64,000 bases of DNA, from the NCBI RefSeq assembly GCF_003014485.1, contig NZ_PYGA01000002.1:62001-126000 (forward strand), given 5' to 3'. Numbering within the stretch: position 1 is the first letter of the stretch; each line of letters opens with the position of its first letter. The position numbers and the translations under genes are program-made. The notes beneath the pieces were generated by a model. It was not told the DNA's origin. It saw only the letters and a program-made list of their open reading frames with translations, and searched no databases. The DNA comes from Murinocardiopsis flavida (GTDB lineage: Bacteria; Actinomycetota; Actinomycetes; Streptosporangiales; Streptosporangiaceae). This document shows positions 33,154-42,099 of this stretch, piece after piece.

Positions 33154-33561
33154 CTTGCTCTCTCGTATAAGACCCGTGTCGGGTGGTGATGCCGTGGTCC
33201 GGTCGCGGCGGCGGGGGTCCGGTGCCCGATAGCCGGCGCCCGATAGCACGCGGTGGTGCGGGCGCGGCCGTTGCGGCCCCGGCACGTTCCCGGACTCCGG
33301 CCCGCTGCGACCGGCCGGGCGGCGGTGGCGGGCGCCCGGGCGACGGCGGTGTGAATGCCGGGACCCTGTGGTCCACGACACAGACCTGACCATGGAACCC
33401 AATCGCGGCCGGCTCCGGTAGGGGCCGGTTCCCAATCCCCGCATAAGCGCCGCTTATACCGGGGGGCGGCTGGGTTCCCGCAGGTGGCAACCTTACGGGT
33501 CACCCCGCCGGCCCGGACGCCCGGGGTCGTCCGCCGGACACGGCGGCGCGCCGACGGCCCT
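33154..33561. other. 408-base region upstream of the GntP operon
   Basis: No supported gene. It holds the palindrome at 33443-33457 and must contain the promoter of the GntP-CoA transferase-lyase operon and any terminator for the lacI-type gene upstream. I found no convincing promoter hexamers. Confidence 0.6.
33443..33457. promoter_or_regulatory. Perfect 15-bp palindrome with LysR T-N11-A geometry
   Basis: ATAAGCG-C-CGCTTAT is a perfect palindrome, 290 bases upstream of the GntP start. The inner T and A are separated by 11 bases, the classic LysR-box pattern. The LysR protein encoded at the end of the operon is the natural candidate; distance from the start suggests a long leader. Confidence 0.6.
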
Positions 33562-34611
33562 TCAGGCGGTGCGGGGTGCCGCCGTGCTCTGGCGGACGAC
33601 GAGGTCGGTGGCGAGGTCCAGCCGGAGGTTGGCGGGCCGCTCCCCCCGGCTGAGGCTCAGCGCGAGGCGCGTCGCCTCCTCGGCCATCTCGGTCAGCGGC
33701 TGGCGCACCGTGGTGAGCGGCGGCCCCACCCACCGGGCCACGGGCAGATCGTCGAAGCCGACCACGCTGAGCTCCTCGGGGATGCGGACGCCCAATTCGC
33801 GGGCCGCCTCGTAGACGCCCATCGCCTGGAGGTCGCTGCCCGCGAAGACCGCCGTCGGCGGATGGTCCATGCGCAGCAGCTCCCGCCCATTGTCGCGGCC
33901 GCCCTCGACGTGGAAGTCGCCCTCTCGGATCAGCTCGGGGACGACGTCGAGACCGGCCGTTTCGAGCGCGGCGCGGTAGCCGTCGATCCGGGCCCGGCTG
34001 CACAGGACGTCGCGCGGGCCGCCGATCACGCCGATCCGCTCATGGCCCAGTTCGATGAGGTGCCGAGTGGCGGCAAGGCCGCCGCTCCAGTTGGCGGAGC
34101 CGATCGAGGGGATGCCGTCGTCGCCGGGGTCGCCGGTGGGGTCGACGACGACGCACGGGATGCCGCGGGCCGTCAACCGGTCGCGCTGCGCGGGTGCGAG
34201 GTCGGAGAACACCAGGATCGCCGCCGCCGACTGGCGGGCCAGCACGGAGTCGACCCAGGCGTCCCGCGGGGTCTGCGCACCGCCCGATTCGGAGAGGACG
34301 ACGCTCAGGCCCTCGGCCCGTGTCACCCGCTCGACGCCGCGGATGACCTCGATGGCCCAGGCGCTGTCCAGTTCGTGGAAGACCAGGTCGACGGTTGCCG
34401 AGCGGCCGCCGCCCGGCCCTCGGCGGCGCCGGTACCCGTGCCGGTGGATGAGCTCCTCGATGCGCGACCGGGTTTCGGGCGCGACGTCGTTCCGGCCGTT
34501 CAGGACCTTGGACACCGTCGGCACGGACACACCGGCGGCTTTCGCAATTTTCGAGATCGTCACGGGTTCGATCGGAGCGGCACCGGGCGCTGATGCGGGA
34601 TCTACAGACAC
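33562..34611 (-). CDS. LacI-family regulator of the glycoside ABC/GH3 operon
   Basis: Regulator of about 349 residues with HTH VTISKIAKAAGVSVPTVSKV and hinge NDVAPETRSRIEELIHRHGY; effector domain segments include SIGSANWSGGLAATRHLIEL, GHERIGVIGGPRDVLCSRAR, AVFAGSDLQAMGVYEAAREL and VVGFDDLPVARWVGPPLTTV. GTG 34611 is chosen; a TTG at 34620 is an alternative, and no strong ribosome site precedes either. It is divergent from the sugar ABC transporter and GH3 gene, whose promoter region carries two dyads, so it should regulate them with the imported glycoside as inducer. Confidence 0.92.
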   Translation of the reverse strand: MSVDPASAPGAAPIEPVTISKIAKAAGVSVPTVSKVLNGRNDVAPETRSRIEELIHRHGYRRRRGPGGGRSATVDLVFHELDSAWAIEVIRGVERVTRAEGLSVVLSESGGAQTPRDAWVDSVLARQSAAAILVFSDLAPAQRDRLTARGIPCVVVDPTGDPGDDGIPSIGSANWSGGLAATRHLIELGHERIGVIGGPRDVLCSRARIDGYRAALETAGLDVVPELIREGDFHVEGGRDNGRELLRMDHPPTAVFAGSDLQAMGVYEAARELGVRIPEELSVVGFDDLPVARWVGPPLTTVRQPLTEMAEEATRLALSLSRGERPANLRLDLATDLVVRQSTAAPRTA

Positions 34612-34677
34612 GGCGCCCAATCTACCCGGTCACCCCGGCGTCCATCGTTTTCGTGTGTCCCGGATCTCATTGGTGTA

Positions 34678-34707
34678 TTGACGGCCGTCATCGACGCCAC
34701 GTAAATT
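34678..34707 (+). promoter_or_regulatory. Predicted promoter of the glycoside ABC operon with overlapping palindrome
   Basis: TTGACG (34678-34683) and TAAATT (34702-34707) are spaced by 18 bases, a good sigma-70-type pair about 50 bases before the ATG. The -35 overlaps a perfect 12-bp palindrome TGACGGCCGTCA (34679-34690), a possible repressor site. Confidence 0.55.
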
Positions 34708-34732
34708 CTGCCGCATAACTTGCGATAATAAA

Positions 34733-34747
34733 ATCGATAGTTTCGAT
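34733..34747. promoter_or_regulatory. Inverted repeat just before the ABC receptor gene
   Basis: ATCGA-tagtt-TCGAT, arms of five bases, ends 11 bases before the ATG and lies in a short AT-rich patch downstream of the predicted promoter. Possible second LacI site; arms are short. Confidence 0.4.
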
Positions 34748-34758
34748 GGGACGTGGCC

Positions 34759-36039
34759 ATGGCTACTCCAAAGAGCGGTGCCGCTGCGGCGCTCGCGCTC
34801 GGGCTCCTCGCGGCCACCGCATGCGGTGGCGGGCCCGGCGGCTCGGGCGACGATTCGATGCATGTCTGGATGTACCAGGACAGCCTGGTCGTCGTGCAGG
34901 AGGCCGCCGTCGAGCGGTTCAACCAGGACTCCGAGGTCGACGCGGTCATCGACCAGGTCCCCGGAGACAGCTACCAGGACAAGGTGCGCACGGTCATGAA
35001 GTCGCGCAACCGGCCCGACGTCTTCTTCAACTGGGGCGGCGGCAGCATCCGCCCCTACGTCGACGCGGACCTGCTGATGCCGCTCGACGACCTCATGGAC
35101 GGCGACCCGGAGTTCGCCGAATCGTTCATCCCTTCGGTCCTCGACGCGGGCAAGATCGACGGGGTCCAGTACGGCATCCCCCTGCGCGGCACCCAGCCGG
35201 TGCTGGTCTTCTACAACAAGGACGTCTTCGCCGACGCCGCCGCCGAACCGCCGGAGACGTGGGAGGACGTCCTCGAACTGGTCGACACGTTCTCCGACGA
35301 GGGCATCACCCCCTTCGCCCTCGGCGGCGCCGACACCTGGACCGAGCAGATGTGGCTCCAGTACCTCGTCGACCGCATCGGCGGCCCCGAGGTGTTCCAG
35401 CGCATCCAGGAGGGCGACGCCGAAGGGTGGCGCGACCCCGCGGTCCTCAAGGCCGCCGAAACCGTCGAGGACCTGGTCGACCGCGGCGCCTTCGGGAAGA
35501 ACTTCGCGTCGGTGAGCTTCACCGAGGGCGCGGCCTCGGCGCTGCTGTCCGAGGGCAAGGCCGCGATGCACCTCATGGGCTCCTGGGAGTACTCGACCCA
35601 CCTCGACCAGGCTCCGGAGTTCGCCAAGGACTCTCTCGGCTATGCCGCCTTCCCCCCGATGCCGGAGGGTGAAGGCGACCCCGCCAACGTCGTCGGCAAC
35701 CCCACCAACTACTTCTCGGTGACCTCCGACAGCGCCCACACCGACGCGGCCGCCGAGTTCCTCAAGGAGACGTCCACCGACGCCTACGTCAAGGACATGG
35801 TCGAGAACGGCGAGGTGCCGACGACCACCGACGCCGAGGACGCCCTCGACGACGCCCCCACCCCCGACTTCGCCGCGTTCCAGTACGAGATGGTGCGCGA
35901 CGCGCCGAACTTCCAGCTCTCCTGGGACCAGGCGCTCCCCCCGGAGACGGCGACGCCCATGGCCGACGAGATCGGGAAGCTGTTCAACGGCCAGAGCACG
36001 CCCGAGCAGTTCGTCGACGCCCTGGCGGAACTGCGGTGA
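34759..36039 (+). CDS. ABC transporter extracellular sugar-binding lipoprotein (family 1)
   Basis: Receptor of 426 residues with lipobox LLAATACGG near residue 22. SBP_bac_1-type segments: VVQEAAVERFNQDSEVDAVI, RPDVFFNWGGGSIRPYVDAD, YGIPLRGTQPVLVFYNKDVF, LGGADTWTEQMWLQYLVDRI, AAMHLMGSWEYSTHLDQAPE. ATG 34759 is preferred over GTG 34753 because the GGGA site is eight bases from ATG but only two from GTG. First gene of a four-gene operon ending in a GH3 glycosidase, so the ligand is probably a beta-linked oligosaccharide. Confidence 0.93.
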   Translation: MATPKSGAAAALALGLLAATACGGGPGGSGDDSMHVWMYQDSLVVVQEAAVERFNQDSEVDAVIDQVPGDSYQDKVRTVMKSRNRPDVFFNWGGGSIRPYVDADLLMPLDDLMDGDPEFAESFIPSVLDAGKIDGVQYGIPLRGTQPVLVFYNKDVFADAAAEPPETWEDVLELVDTFSDEGITPFALGGADTWTEQMWLQYLVDRIGGPEVFQRIQEGDAEGWRDPAVLKAAETVEDLVDRGAFGKNFASVSFTEGAASALLSEGKAAMHLMGSWEYSTHLDQAPEFAKDSLGYAAFPPMPEGEGDPANVVGNPTNYFSVTSDSAHTDAAAEFLKETSTDAYVKDMVENGEVPTTTDAEDALDDAPTPDFAAFQYEMVRDAPNFQLSWDQALPPETATPMADEIGKLFNGQSTPEQFVDALAELR

Positions 36040-36977
36040 GCAGCGCAGCCCTGCGCACGGGCGGCGCCCCCGCGAGGGGCGCCGCCCGCCGGGCCGGGCC
36101 CGGCGTCGGCCGGCCCGGCGCGCTCTGGGTGCTGCCCGGCCTGGTGTTCTTCTGCCTGTTCGCCGTGCTGCCCTTGGGACTCGTGGCCTACCTGTCCTTC
36201 ACCTCGTGGGACGGCCTCGGAACGCCGCGGTTCGTCGGCGGGCAGAACTGGTCACGGCTCGCCGGGGACGGCCTCATGCACCAGGCGGTCGGGCTCAGCG
36301 CCGGCCTCACCGCGGCGAACTGGGCCGTGCAGACGCCGATCAGCCTGCTCCTCGGCGTCTGGGCCGCGGGGAGGCAGCGCAACCGCGCCGTCCTCGCAGC
36401 GGTCTTCTTCGTGCCGCTGCTGCTCTCCTCGGCGGCGATCGCGATCATCTGGAAGTCCCTGCTGGACCCGAACTTCGGCCCGCTCGCCCAGATCGGTCCC
36501 TGGCTGGGCCTGTCCGATGCCGGCGTCCTCGGCGGCGCCGGGAGCGCCTTCCTCGTCATCGTGCTCGTCACCGCGTGGCAGTTCATCCCGTTCCACATGC
36601 TGCTCTACCAGAGCGGTGCGCGCCAGATCCCGGAGTCGCTGTACCAGGCGGCCCGGATCGACGGCGCCGGGACGCTGCGGTCCTTCCGGCACATCACCCT
36701 GCCGCAACTGCGCCACACGGTCACGATGTCGTCGGTGCTCATGGTCGTGGGGTCGCTGACCTACTTCGAGACCGTCCTCATCCTCACCGGCGGCGGGCCC
36801 GGGACCGCCACCACGATCGTCCCCTACCTGATGTACCGCTCCGGTTTCGTGGGCTGGGAGATGGGCTACTCCGCCGCGATCGCCGCCACGCTCGTCATCG
36901 CGGCGACGGCGGTGTCACTGGTCATGGTCCGCCTCACCGGGTTCGGGGCGATGCGCAGCACCCGGGAGGGGATGTGA
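36036..36977 (+). CDS. Sugar ABC transporter permease (MalF-like)
   Basis: Integral membrane subunit of 313 residues with about six membrane segments. After the first segment LWVLPGLVFFCLFAVLPLGL, the conserved EAA loop is QIPESLYQAARIDGAGTLRS with the typical Ala and Gly contacts for the ATPase. GTG 36036 overlaps the receptor stop (GTGA). No ATPase gene is in this operon, so a shared MsiK-type ATPase encoded elsewhere is expected, as known in streptomycetes. Confidence 0.93.
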   Translation: MSSAALRTGGAPARGAARRAGPGVGRPGALWVLPGLVFFCLFAVLPLGLVAYLSFTSWDGLGTPRFVGGQNWSRLAGDGLMHQAVGLSAGLTAANWAVQTPISLLLGVWAAGRQRNRAVLAAVFFVPLLLSSAAIAIIWKSLLDPNFGPLAQIGPWLGLSDAGVLGGAGSAFLVIVLVTAWQFIPFHMLLYQSGARQIPESLYQAARIDGAGTLRSFRHITLPQLRHTVTMSSVLMVVGSLTYFETVLILTGGGPGTATTIVPYLMYRSGFVGWEMGYSAAIAATLVIAATAVSLVMVRLTGFGAMRSTREGM

Positions 36978-37879
36978 ACGCGCCGCCCGCGGCACGGCTC
37001 GCTGCCCCCACCGCACACCCCGGTCCGGGGACCCGCGCTCCTGCGCGCCCCCGCCGCTCCCGCCGCCCCCGGCCCAACCTGCTCGCCGGTGCGGGGGCAC
37101 TCGGCTGGCTGGTCGTCGTCGGCGTGCCGGTCTACGCGCTCCTCATCGCGACGTTCCAGCGCAGCGAGGACTACACGGCGCGGGGCCCGCTCACGCCGCC
37201 GAGCGACCCGACGCTGCGCAACTACGTCGCGGCCGTGGAGAACGGCCTCCTCACCTTCGTGCTGAACACGCTCCTGGTCACAGCAGGGGTGGTGGCCCTG
37301 GTCGTGGTTCTGGCGGTGACCACGGGCTACGCCGTGGTGCGGTCGAGGGCACGGTGGGCCTCCGGCACCTTCCTCGTCTTCCTGCTGGGCCTGGCGATCC
37401 CCTCGCAGGCGGTGATCGTGCCCGTCTACCTCGTCATCGTCGAACTCGGCCTCTACGACTCGCTGACGGCGATCGTGCTCCCCACGGCGGCGTTCGCGCT
37501 GCCCGTATGCGTACTCATCCTCACCGGCACGCTGCGCGACATCTCCACCGACCTCTACGAGGCCATGGCACTCGACGGCGCCGGACCGGTCCGCACCTTC
37601 GTCCGGCTCGTCCTGCCGCTCTCCCGGTCGGGCCTCGCCACGGTGGCCGTGTACGCGGCACTCCAGGCGTGGAACGGCTTCCTCTTCCCGCTGATCCTGA
37701 CCCAGTCGCGCGAGCGGCGGCTGATCACATTGGGGCTCTTCGAGTTCCAGGGGCAGTACCGGGTGGACATCCCCGGCCTCCTGGCGGCCGTGGTGCTCTC
37801 GGCGGTGCCGATCCTCGTCGTCTACCTCATCGCCCGGCGCTCCCTGGTCAGCGGCCTCATGGGGGTAGGCGGCAGGTAG
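36974..37879 (+). CDS. Sugar ABC transporter permease (MalG-like)
   Basis: Second permease, 301 residues. A Pro/Arg-rich cytoplasmic N-terminus leads to LLAGAGALGWLVVVGVPVYA; the EAA loop is ISTDLYEAMALDGAGPVRTF, and YAALQAWNGFLFPLILTQSR is the usual penultimate segment of MalG-like proteins. GTG 36974 overlaps the previous stop (GTGA), which fixes the start. It works with the MalF-like subunit and the lipoprotein receptor. Confidence 0.93.
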   Translation: MNAPPAARLAAPTAHPGPGTRAPARPRRSRRPRPNLLAGAGALGWLVVVGVPVYALLIATFQRSEDYTARGPLTPPSDPTLRNYVAAVENGLLTFVLNTLLVTAGVVALVVVLAVTTGYAVVRSRARWASGTFLVFLLGLAIPSQAVIVPVYLVIVELGLYDSLTAIVLPTAAFALPVCVLILTGTLRDISTDLYEAMALDGAGPVRTFVRLVLPLSRSGLATVAVYAALQAWNGFLFPLILTQSRERRLITLGLFEFQGQYRVDIPGLLAAVVLSAVPILVVYLIARRSLVSGLMGVGGR

Positions 37880-37895
37880 CGCGGGCCACACCACC

Positions 37896-37917
37896 CGGTC
37901 CGCTCTTCGGCGGACCG
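37896..37917 (+). terminator. Stem-loop between the permease and GH3 genes
   Basis: CGGTCCGC pairs perfectly with GCGGACCG around a six-base loop, 17 bases after the permease stop and 48 before the GH3 start. It may attenuate read-through or protect the upstream transcript. Confidence 0.5.
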
Positions 37918-37964
37918 CACGAAGCCCCGCGGGCGCGCGGGCACCCACCGACGAAGGACGGCAT

Positions 37965-40403
37965 ATGACGCGTCTGCCCGATCCCGCCACCGACTCCCCC
38001 GCATCCCCTCCGGAGCGCTCCCGCGTTCCCGGGGCCGGGGAGCCGTGGCGTGATCCGTCCCTGCCCGCGGCCGAACGGGTGGACCGGCTGCTGCGGCTCA
38101 TGACCGTGGAGGAGAAGACCGCCCAGCTCTACGGCATCTGGGTGGGTGTGCCGGAGTCCGGCGAGAGGGTCGCGCCGCATCAGCACGACCTCACCGAGGA
38201 GCCCATCGACTGGGACCGTGCCATCGCCGCCGGCCTGGGCCAGCTCACCCGCCCCTTCGGAACGGCGCCGGTAGACCCTGCCAGGGGGATGCGCGCGCTG
38301 GCGCGGTCCCAGGAGCAGATCGCCGCGGCCGGCCGCTTCGGGATACCGGCGCTGGCCCACGAGGAGTGCCTGGCGGGCTTCACCGCGTGGCAGGCCGCGA
38401 TCTACCCGGTCCCGCTGGCATGGGGCGCGGCGTTCTCCCCGGGACTCGTCGAGGCCATGGCGGCCCAGATCGGGTGGAGCATGCGCGGGGTCGGCGTCCA
38501 CCAGGGGCTGGCACCCGTCCTCGACGTCGCGCGCGACCTGCGGTGGGGGCGCACCGAGGAGACCATCGGCGAGGACCCGTACCTGGTCGGCACCATCGGC
38601 ACCGCCTATGTCCGGGGATTGCAGTCGGCGGGGGTCGTCGCCACCCTCAAGCACTTCGTCGGATACTCGGCCTCGCGCGCGGGACGCAATCTGGCACCGG
38701 TCTCCGCGGGCGCCCGAGAGATCGCCGACGTCCTCCTCCCGCCGTTCGAGATGGCGGTGCGCGACGGCGGGGCGCGGTCGGTCATGCCCTCCTACACCGA
38801 CAATGACGGGGTCCCGGTCGCCGCCGACCTCTCCCTCCTCACCGGGGTGCTGCGCGAGGAGTGGGGCTTCGAGGGCACGGTGGTGTCCGACTACTTCGGG
38901 ATCTCGTTCCTGGAGACCCTGCACGGGGTCGCGGGGTCACCCGCCCATGCCGCCGCGCTGGCGCTGCGGGCGGGCGTGGACGTCGAACTGCCCACCGTGC
39001 GCTGCTTCGGAGAGGGGCTGGTGGCGGCCGTCCGCGCCGGCGAGGTCCCCGCCGACCTGGTCGACCGCGCAGCGCGGCGCGTCCTGCTGCAAAAGTGCGA
39101 ACTGGGCCTGCTCGACCCCGACTGGACGCCGCTGCCCGACGGTGGGCAGGACGACCCGGACCCCGCCGAGCCCTCGGCCCGGGGCGGGGTCGACCTCGAT
39201 CCCCCCGAGCAGCGACGGCTGGCCCGCCGCCTCGCCGAGGAGTCCGTGGTGCTGCTCGCCAACGCCGACGGCGTGCTGCCGCTCGCGGCGCCGCGACGCC
39301 TCGCCGTGGTGGGCCCGTGCGCCGACACCGCCGACGCCCTGCTCGGCGGCTACTCCTTCCCCAGCCACGTCGGCGTGCACCACCCGGGGATCGGTCTGGG
39401 CGTCGAGGCACCCACCCTGCTGGCGGCCCTGCGCGCCCACCTGCCCGGTACACGGGTCGACCACCGGGCCGGCTGCGCGGTCGACGGGACCGGCACCGAG
39501 GGGATCGCCGCAGCGGTCGAATCGGCGCGGTCCGCGGAGATCTGCGTCGCCGTGCTCGGCGACCGGGCCGGACTGTTCGGCCGCGGCACCTCCGGCGAGG
39601 GCTGCGATGCCGAGGACCTGCGGCTGCCGGGCATGCAGCAGCAGCTCATCGAGGCGCTCGCCGACACCGGGACGCCTGTGGTCCTGGTGCTCCTCACCGG
39701 CCGGCCCTACGCGCTGGGCGGGATCGCCGACCGGGTCGCGGCCGTCGTCCAGGCGTACTTTCCGGGCGAAGAGGGCGCGGCGGCGGTGGCGGGGGTCCTC
39801 ACGGGCCGGGTCGGGCCCAGCGGCCGACTGCCCATCGGCGTGCCGAGGACACCGGGCGGCCAACCCGCGGGCTACCTCGCCCCGCCGCTCGCCCACCGCA
39901 GTGAGGTGAGTTCGGTGGACCCCACGCCGCTCTACCCGTTCGGCCACGGGCTGTCCTACACGCGGTTCCGCTGGGAGGACGCCCGGATCGGCGGCCGGGC
40001 CGCGGCCCCCGGGGAGTCCGCGGTCGCGGACACCGACGGGTCGGTCACGTACGGCTGCACGGTGCGCAACGTCGGAGCAGCCCCGGGCGCCGACGTCGTC
40101 CAGCTCTACCTGAGCGACCCGGTGGCACGGGTGACACGCCCCGTGCGGCGGCTGATCGGCTACGCAAAGGTGCGCCTCGACCCGGGCGCCGCCCGCCGGG
40201 TCGAGTTCACCGTGCATTCCGACCTCGCCGCCTACACCGACATCGACGGGCACCGCATCGTCGAACCGGGGGAGCTGGAACTGTGCCTCGCGGCGTCGAG
40301 CGCGGAGCCGCGCCATACCGCGCGTGTCCGCCTCGACGGCCCGCTCCGCGTCGTCGACCACACCCGGCACCTGGTGAGCGAGGCCCGGGTCGGACCGGAA
40401 TGA
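37965..40403 (+). CDS. Glycoside hydrolase family 3 beta-glycosidase
   Basis: Cytoplasmic enzyme of 812 residues (no signal peptide) that cleaves terminal beta-linked glucose or xylose from imported oligosaccharides. The TIM-barrel domain (about 20-380) has LAPVLDVARDLRWGRTEETI, GEDPYLVG, LKHFVGYSASRAGRN and the nucleophile Asp in GTVVSDYFGIS. The second alpha/beta domain (about 420-640) includes SGEGCDAEDLRLPG and VLLTGRPYALG, and the fibronectin III-like C-terminal domain follows YPFGHGLSYTRFRWED. ATG preceded by GAAGGA. The substrate (beta-glucoside versus beta-xyloside) is not fixed by sequence. Confidence 0.95.
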   Translation: MTRLPDPATDSPASPPERSRVPGAGEPWRDPSLPAAERVDRLLRLMTVEEKTAQLYGIWVGVPESGERVAPHQHDLTEEPIDWDRAIAAGLGQLTRPFGTAPVDPARGMRALARSQEQIAAAGRFGIPALAHEECLAGFTAWQAAIYPVPLAWGAAFSPGLVEAMAAQIGWSMRGVGVHQGLAPVLDVARDLRWGRTEETIGEDPYLVGTIGTAYVRGLQSAGVVATLKHFVGYSASRAGRNLAPVSAGAREIADVLLPPFEMAVRDGGARSVMPSYTDNDGVPVAADLSLLTGVLREEWGFEGTVVSDYFGISFLETLHGVAGSPAHAAALALRAGVDVELPTVRCFGEGLVAAVRAGEVPADLVDRAARRVLLQKCELGLLDPDWTPLPDGGQDDPDPAEPSARGGVDLDPPEQRRLARRLAEESVVLLANADGVLPLAAPRRLAVVGPCADTADALLGGYSFPSHVGVHHPGIGLGVEAPTLLAALRAHLPGTRVDHRAGCAVDGTGTEGIAAAVESARSAEICVAVLGDRAGLFGRGTSGEGCDAEDLRLPGMQQQLIEALADTGTPVVLVLLTGRPYALGGIADRVAAVVQAYFPGEEGAAAVAGVLTGRVGPSGRLPIGVPRTPGGQPAGYLAPPLAHRSEVSSVDPTPLYPFGHGLSYTRFRWEDARIGGRAAAPGESAVADTDGSVTYGCTVRNVGAAPGADVVQLYLSDPVARVTRPVRRLIGYAKVRLDPGAARRVEFTVHSDLAAYTDIDGHRIVEPGELELCLAASSAEPRHTARVRLDGPLRVVDHTRHLVSEARVGPE

Positions 40404-40454
40404 GGCGGGGCTCGCAGGACACGCCACGCGGGCGCGCCGTAGAGGAGGATGCCG

Positions 40455-40472
40455 CGGCCGACCACGCGGCCG
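40455..40472. terminator. Stem-loop between convergent GH3 and Cys-x-Cys genes
   Basis: CGGCCG-ACCACG-CGGCCG forms a six-bp stem, followed at 40478-40489 by a GGCGGCGCCGCC palindrome, in the 89-base convergent gap. Confidence 0.5.
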
Positions 40473-40492
40473 GCCACGGCGGCGCCGCCCGG

Positions 40493-41020
40493 TCACCCGA
40501 TGGGGACGTCCTCGACCGGCCCGAACGCGGGGATGCGGACCGTGACCCGCTCGACGTCCTCGGGCACGAGGAACGACGCCCACAGGACACCGGAGGTGCC
40601 GGGGTCCAGGACGTCGGTGGTGGCGAAGCCGTTGGCGTTGGAGCAGAAGCAGTAGAACTGCTCGTCGGTGAGGGTGTGGTAGCGGGTCGTACCGCCGGCG
40701 TCCAGGACCGCCCCGCTCTTCGACTTGATCGGCCCGTAGTCGTACACCGAGCTGGAGCTGAGCGCGGACACCGGGTAGAACTCCTCCTTGTCCTCGTTGT
40801 GGATCGTGTACATCAGGTTGACCAGGCGCCCGTCCTTGGGCCGCTTGAGGGTGTTGACCTCGACACTGGCCTCGATCTCCCCCCGCTCGGCGTTGTGGCT
40901 GAACTCCCCGGTGAAGTCGGCCGACCCGAGGACCGGCGGCTTCTCCGCGGCGGCGGAGGGAGCGGTCCCGGCGGCGAGCAGTACGGCAACGGCGAGCGCT
41001 GCGCGGATCATGCGGTTCAT
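40493..41020 (-). CDS. Exported single-domain Cys-x-Cys protein (unnamed family)
   Basis: Protein of 175 residues with a signal peptide (about 1-25, cleavage after SAAAE region) and one extracytoplasmic domain. It shares with its two upstream neighbours a conserved pattern: a beta-rich first half (VNLMYTIHNEDKEEFYPVSA), the pair C124-x-C126 in QFYCFCSNANG, then SGVLWASFLVPEDVERVTVR and the end VEDVPIG. No named domain recognised. Third gene of the operon, 19 bases after the OmpA lipoprotein gene. Function unknown; the Cys pair could form a disulfide or bind metal. Confidence 0.8.
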   Translation of the reverse strand: MNRMIRAALAVAVLLAAGTAPSAAAEKPPVLGSADFTGEFSHNAERGEIEASVEVNTLKRPKDGRLVNLMYTIHNEDKEEFYPVSALSSSSVYDYGPIKSKSGAVLDAGGTTRYHTLTDEQFYCFCSNANGFATTDVLDPGTSGVLWASFLVPEDVERVTVRIPAFGPVEDVPIG

Positions 41021-41039
41021 GGCGGTACCCGTTCCCTTG

Positions 41040-42053
41040 CTATTTCGCGAACGCGACGGTGACACGGCGGTTCTTCTCCCGGCCCGCGTCGGTCTCGTTC
41101 GAGGCGACCGGGTCGGCCGACCCGTGACCGGTGGCGGTGAACTCGACGCCGTCGCGTTCGACCAGCGCCTTGAGCTTCTTGGTGACCTCAGCCGCGCGCT
41201 TCTCCGACAGCGGCTGGTTGATCGCGTCGTCCCCGCTGTTGTCGGTGTAGCCGTCGACGGCGACCTCCGACGCGGCGGACTCGTCGATCTCCGTCGCGAC
41301 GTTGGCGAGGGCCGCGTCGGCCTTGGTGGTCAGGGTCGACTTGTTCAGGTCGAACAGCACATCGGAGGAGAGCATCACGTTGGTCTTGTCCGGCGAGTCC
41401 TCGCGGGTCGAGCCGCCGCCGAGGTCCTCCTCGATCTGGCGGAGGTCGAACACGCGCGGTTCGACGAGGTCGCCCTTTGGATCCTCGGGCGCCTTGCGCT
41501 GCCCGCCGAGGGGGACGTCGGGGATCACCGGGCTGGTGGGGAGGGCGACGCTGAGCGCGGTGACGTCCTTGGGCGGCGCGGGGAACGCCGCCCAGCCCGA
41601 CAGCGAGTCGTCCGGGGCGATGTGGTCGCCCGGCCAGATCGAGCAGAAGCAGTTGTCGTCCTTATAGGTCCGAGGGGCGTAGTGCTTCATCCCGTCAAGG
41701 TCGAGGAGTACTGCGCCGCTGGGCGAGGTGAGCTCGGCGCCCGAGTCCTGGAGGGAGAGTTCGGAGTAGATCTGGACCGGTTCGTCGTCGGTGTTGGTGA
41801 TCCGGAAGCCCAGGACGACCATGTCGCCGGGGATGCGGTGCAGCCGGGTGATCTCGGTGCGGGCGCCGCCCGTCAGTCCGGTGTCGTCCGTGGCGGCGAG
41901 CGGCCGGGACCCGCCCGCACCGCCTCCCTTGCCGGTTTCGGGGTCCTTGCCGGTTCCGTCGCCGGTTCCGCCGCCGGTTCCGCCCGGCGAGCACGCGGTG
42001 AGCAGGACGGCCAGCGCGGAGGCGGCGGCGATCCACGTGCGCGGGTGGTTCAT
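41040..42053 (-). CDS. Lipoprotein with Cys-x-Cys domain and C-terminal OmpA-like domain
   Basis: Protein of 337 residues with lipobox LLTAC (Cys21), a Gly-rich linker, the unnamed Cys-x-Cys domain (about 55-183: C135-x-C137 in DDNCFCSIW, AFPAPPKDVTALSVALP, IPDVPLG) and an OmpA_C-like domain (about 215-337: VLFDLNKSTLTTKADAALAN, DGYTDNSGDDAINQPLSEKR, AEVTKKL, and NRRVTVAF). OmpA-like domains bind peptidoglycan, which would hold this protein at the wall. Middle gene of the three-gene operon. The combination is unusual for a Gram-positive cell. Confidence 0.85.
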   Translation of the reverse strand: MNHPRTWIAAASALAVLLTACSPGGTGGGTGDGTGKDPETGKGGGAGGSRPLAATDDTGLTGGARTEITRLHRIPGDMVVLGFRITNTDDEPVQIYSELSLQDSGAELTSPSGAVLLDLDGMKHYAPRTYKDDNCFCSIWPGDHIAPDDSLSGWAAFPAPPKDVTALSVALPTSPVIPDVPLGGQRKAPEDPKGDLVEPRVFDLRQIEEDLGGGSTREDSPDKTNVMLSSDVLFDLNKSTLTTKADAALANVATEIDESAASEVAVDGYTDNSGDDAINQPLSEKRAAEVTKKLKALVERDGVEFTATGHGSADPVASNETDAGREKNRRVTVAFAK

Positions 42054-42099
42054 TCGGTCAGCCCTTTCGGTGTGGGGGATGGGGCCGAAACGGTGCGCG

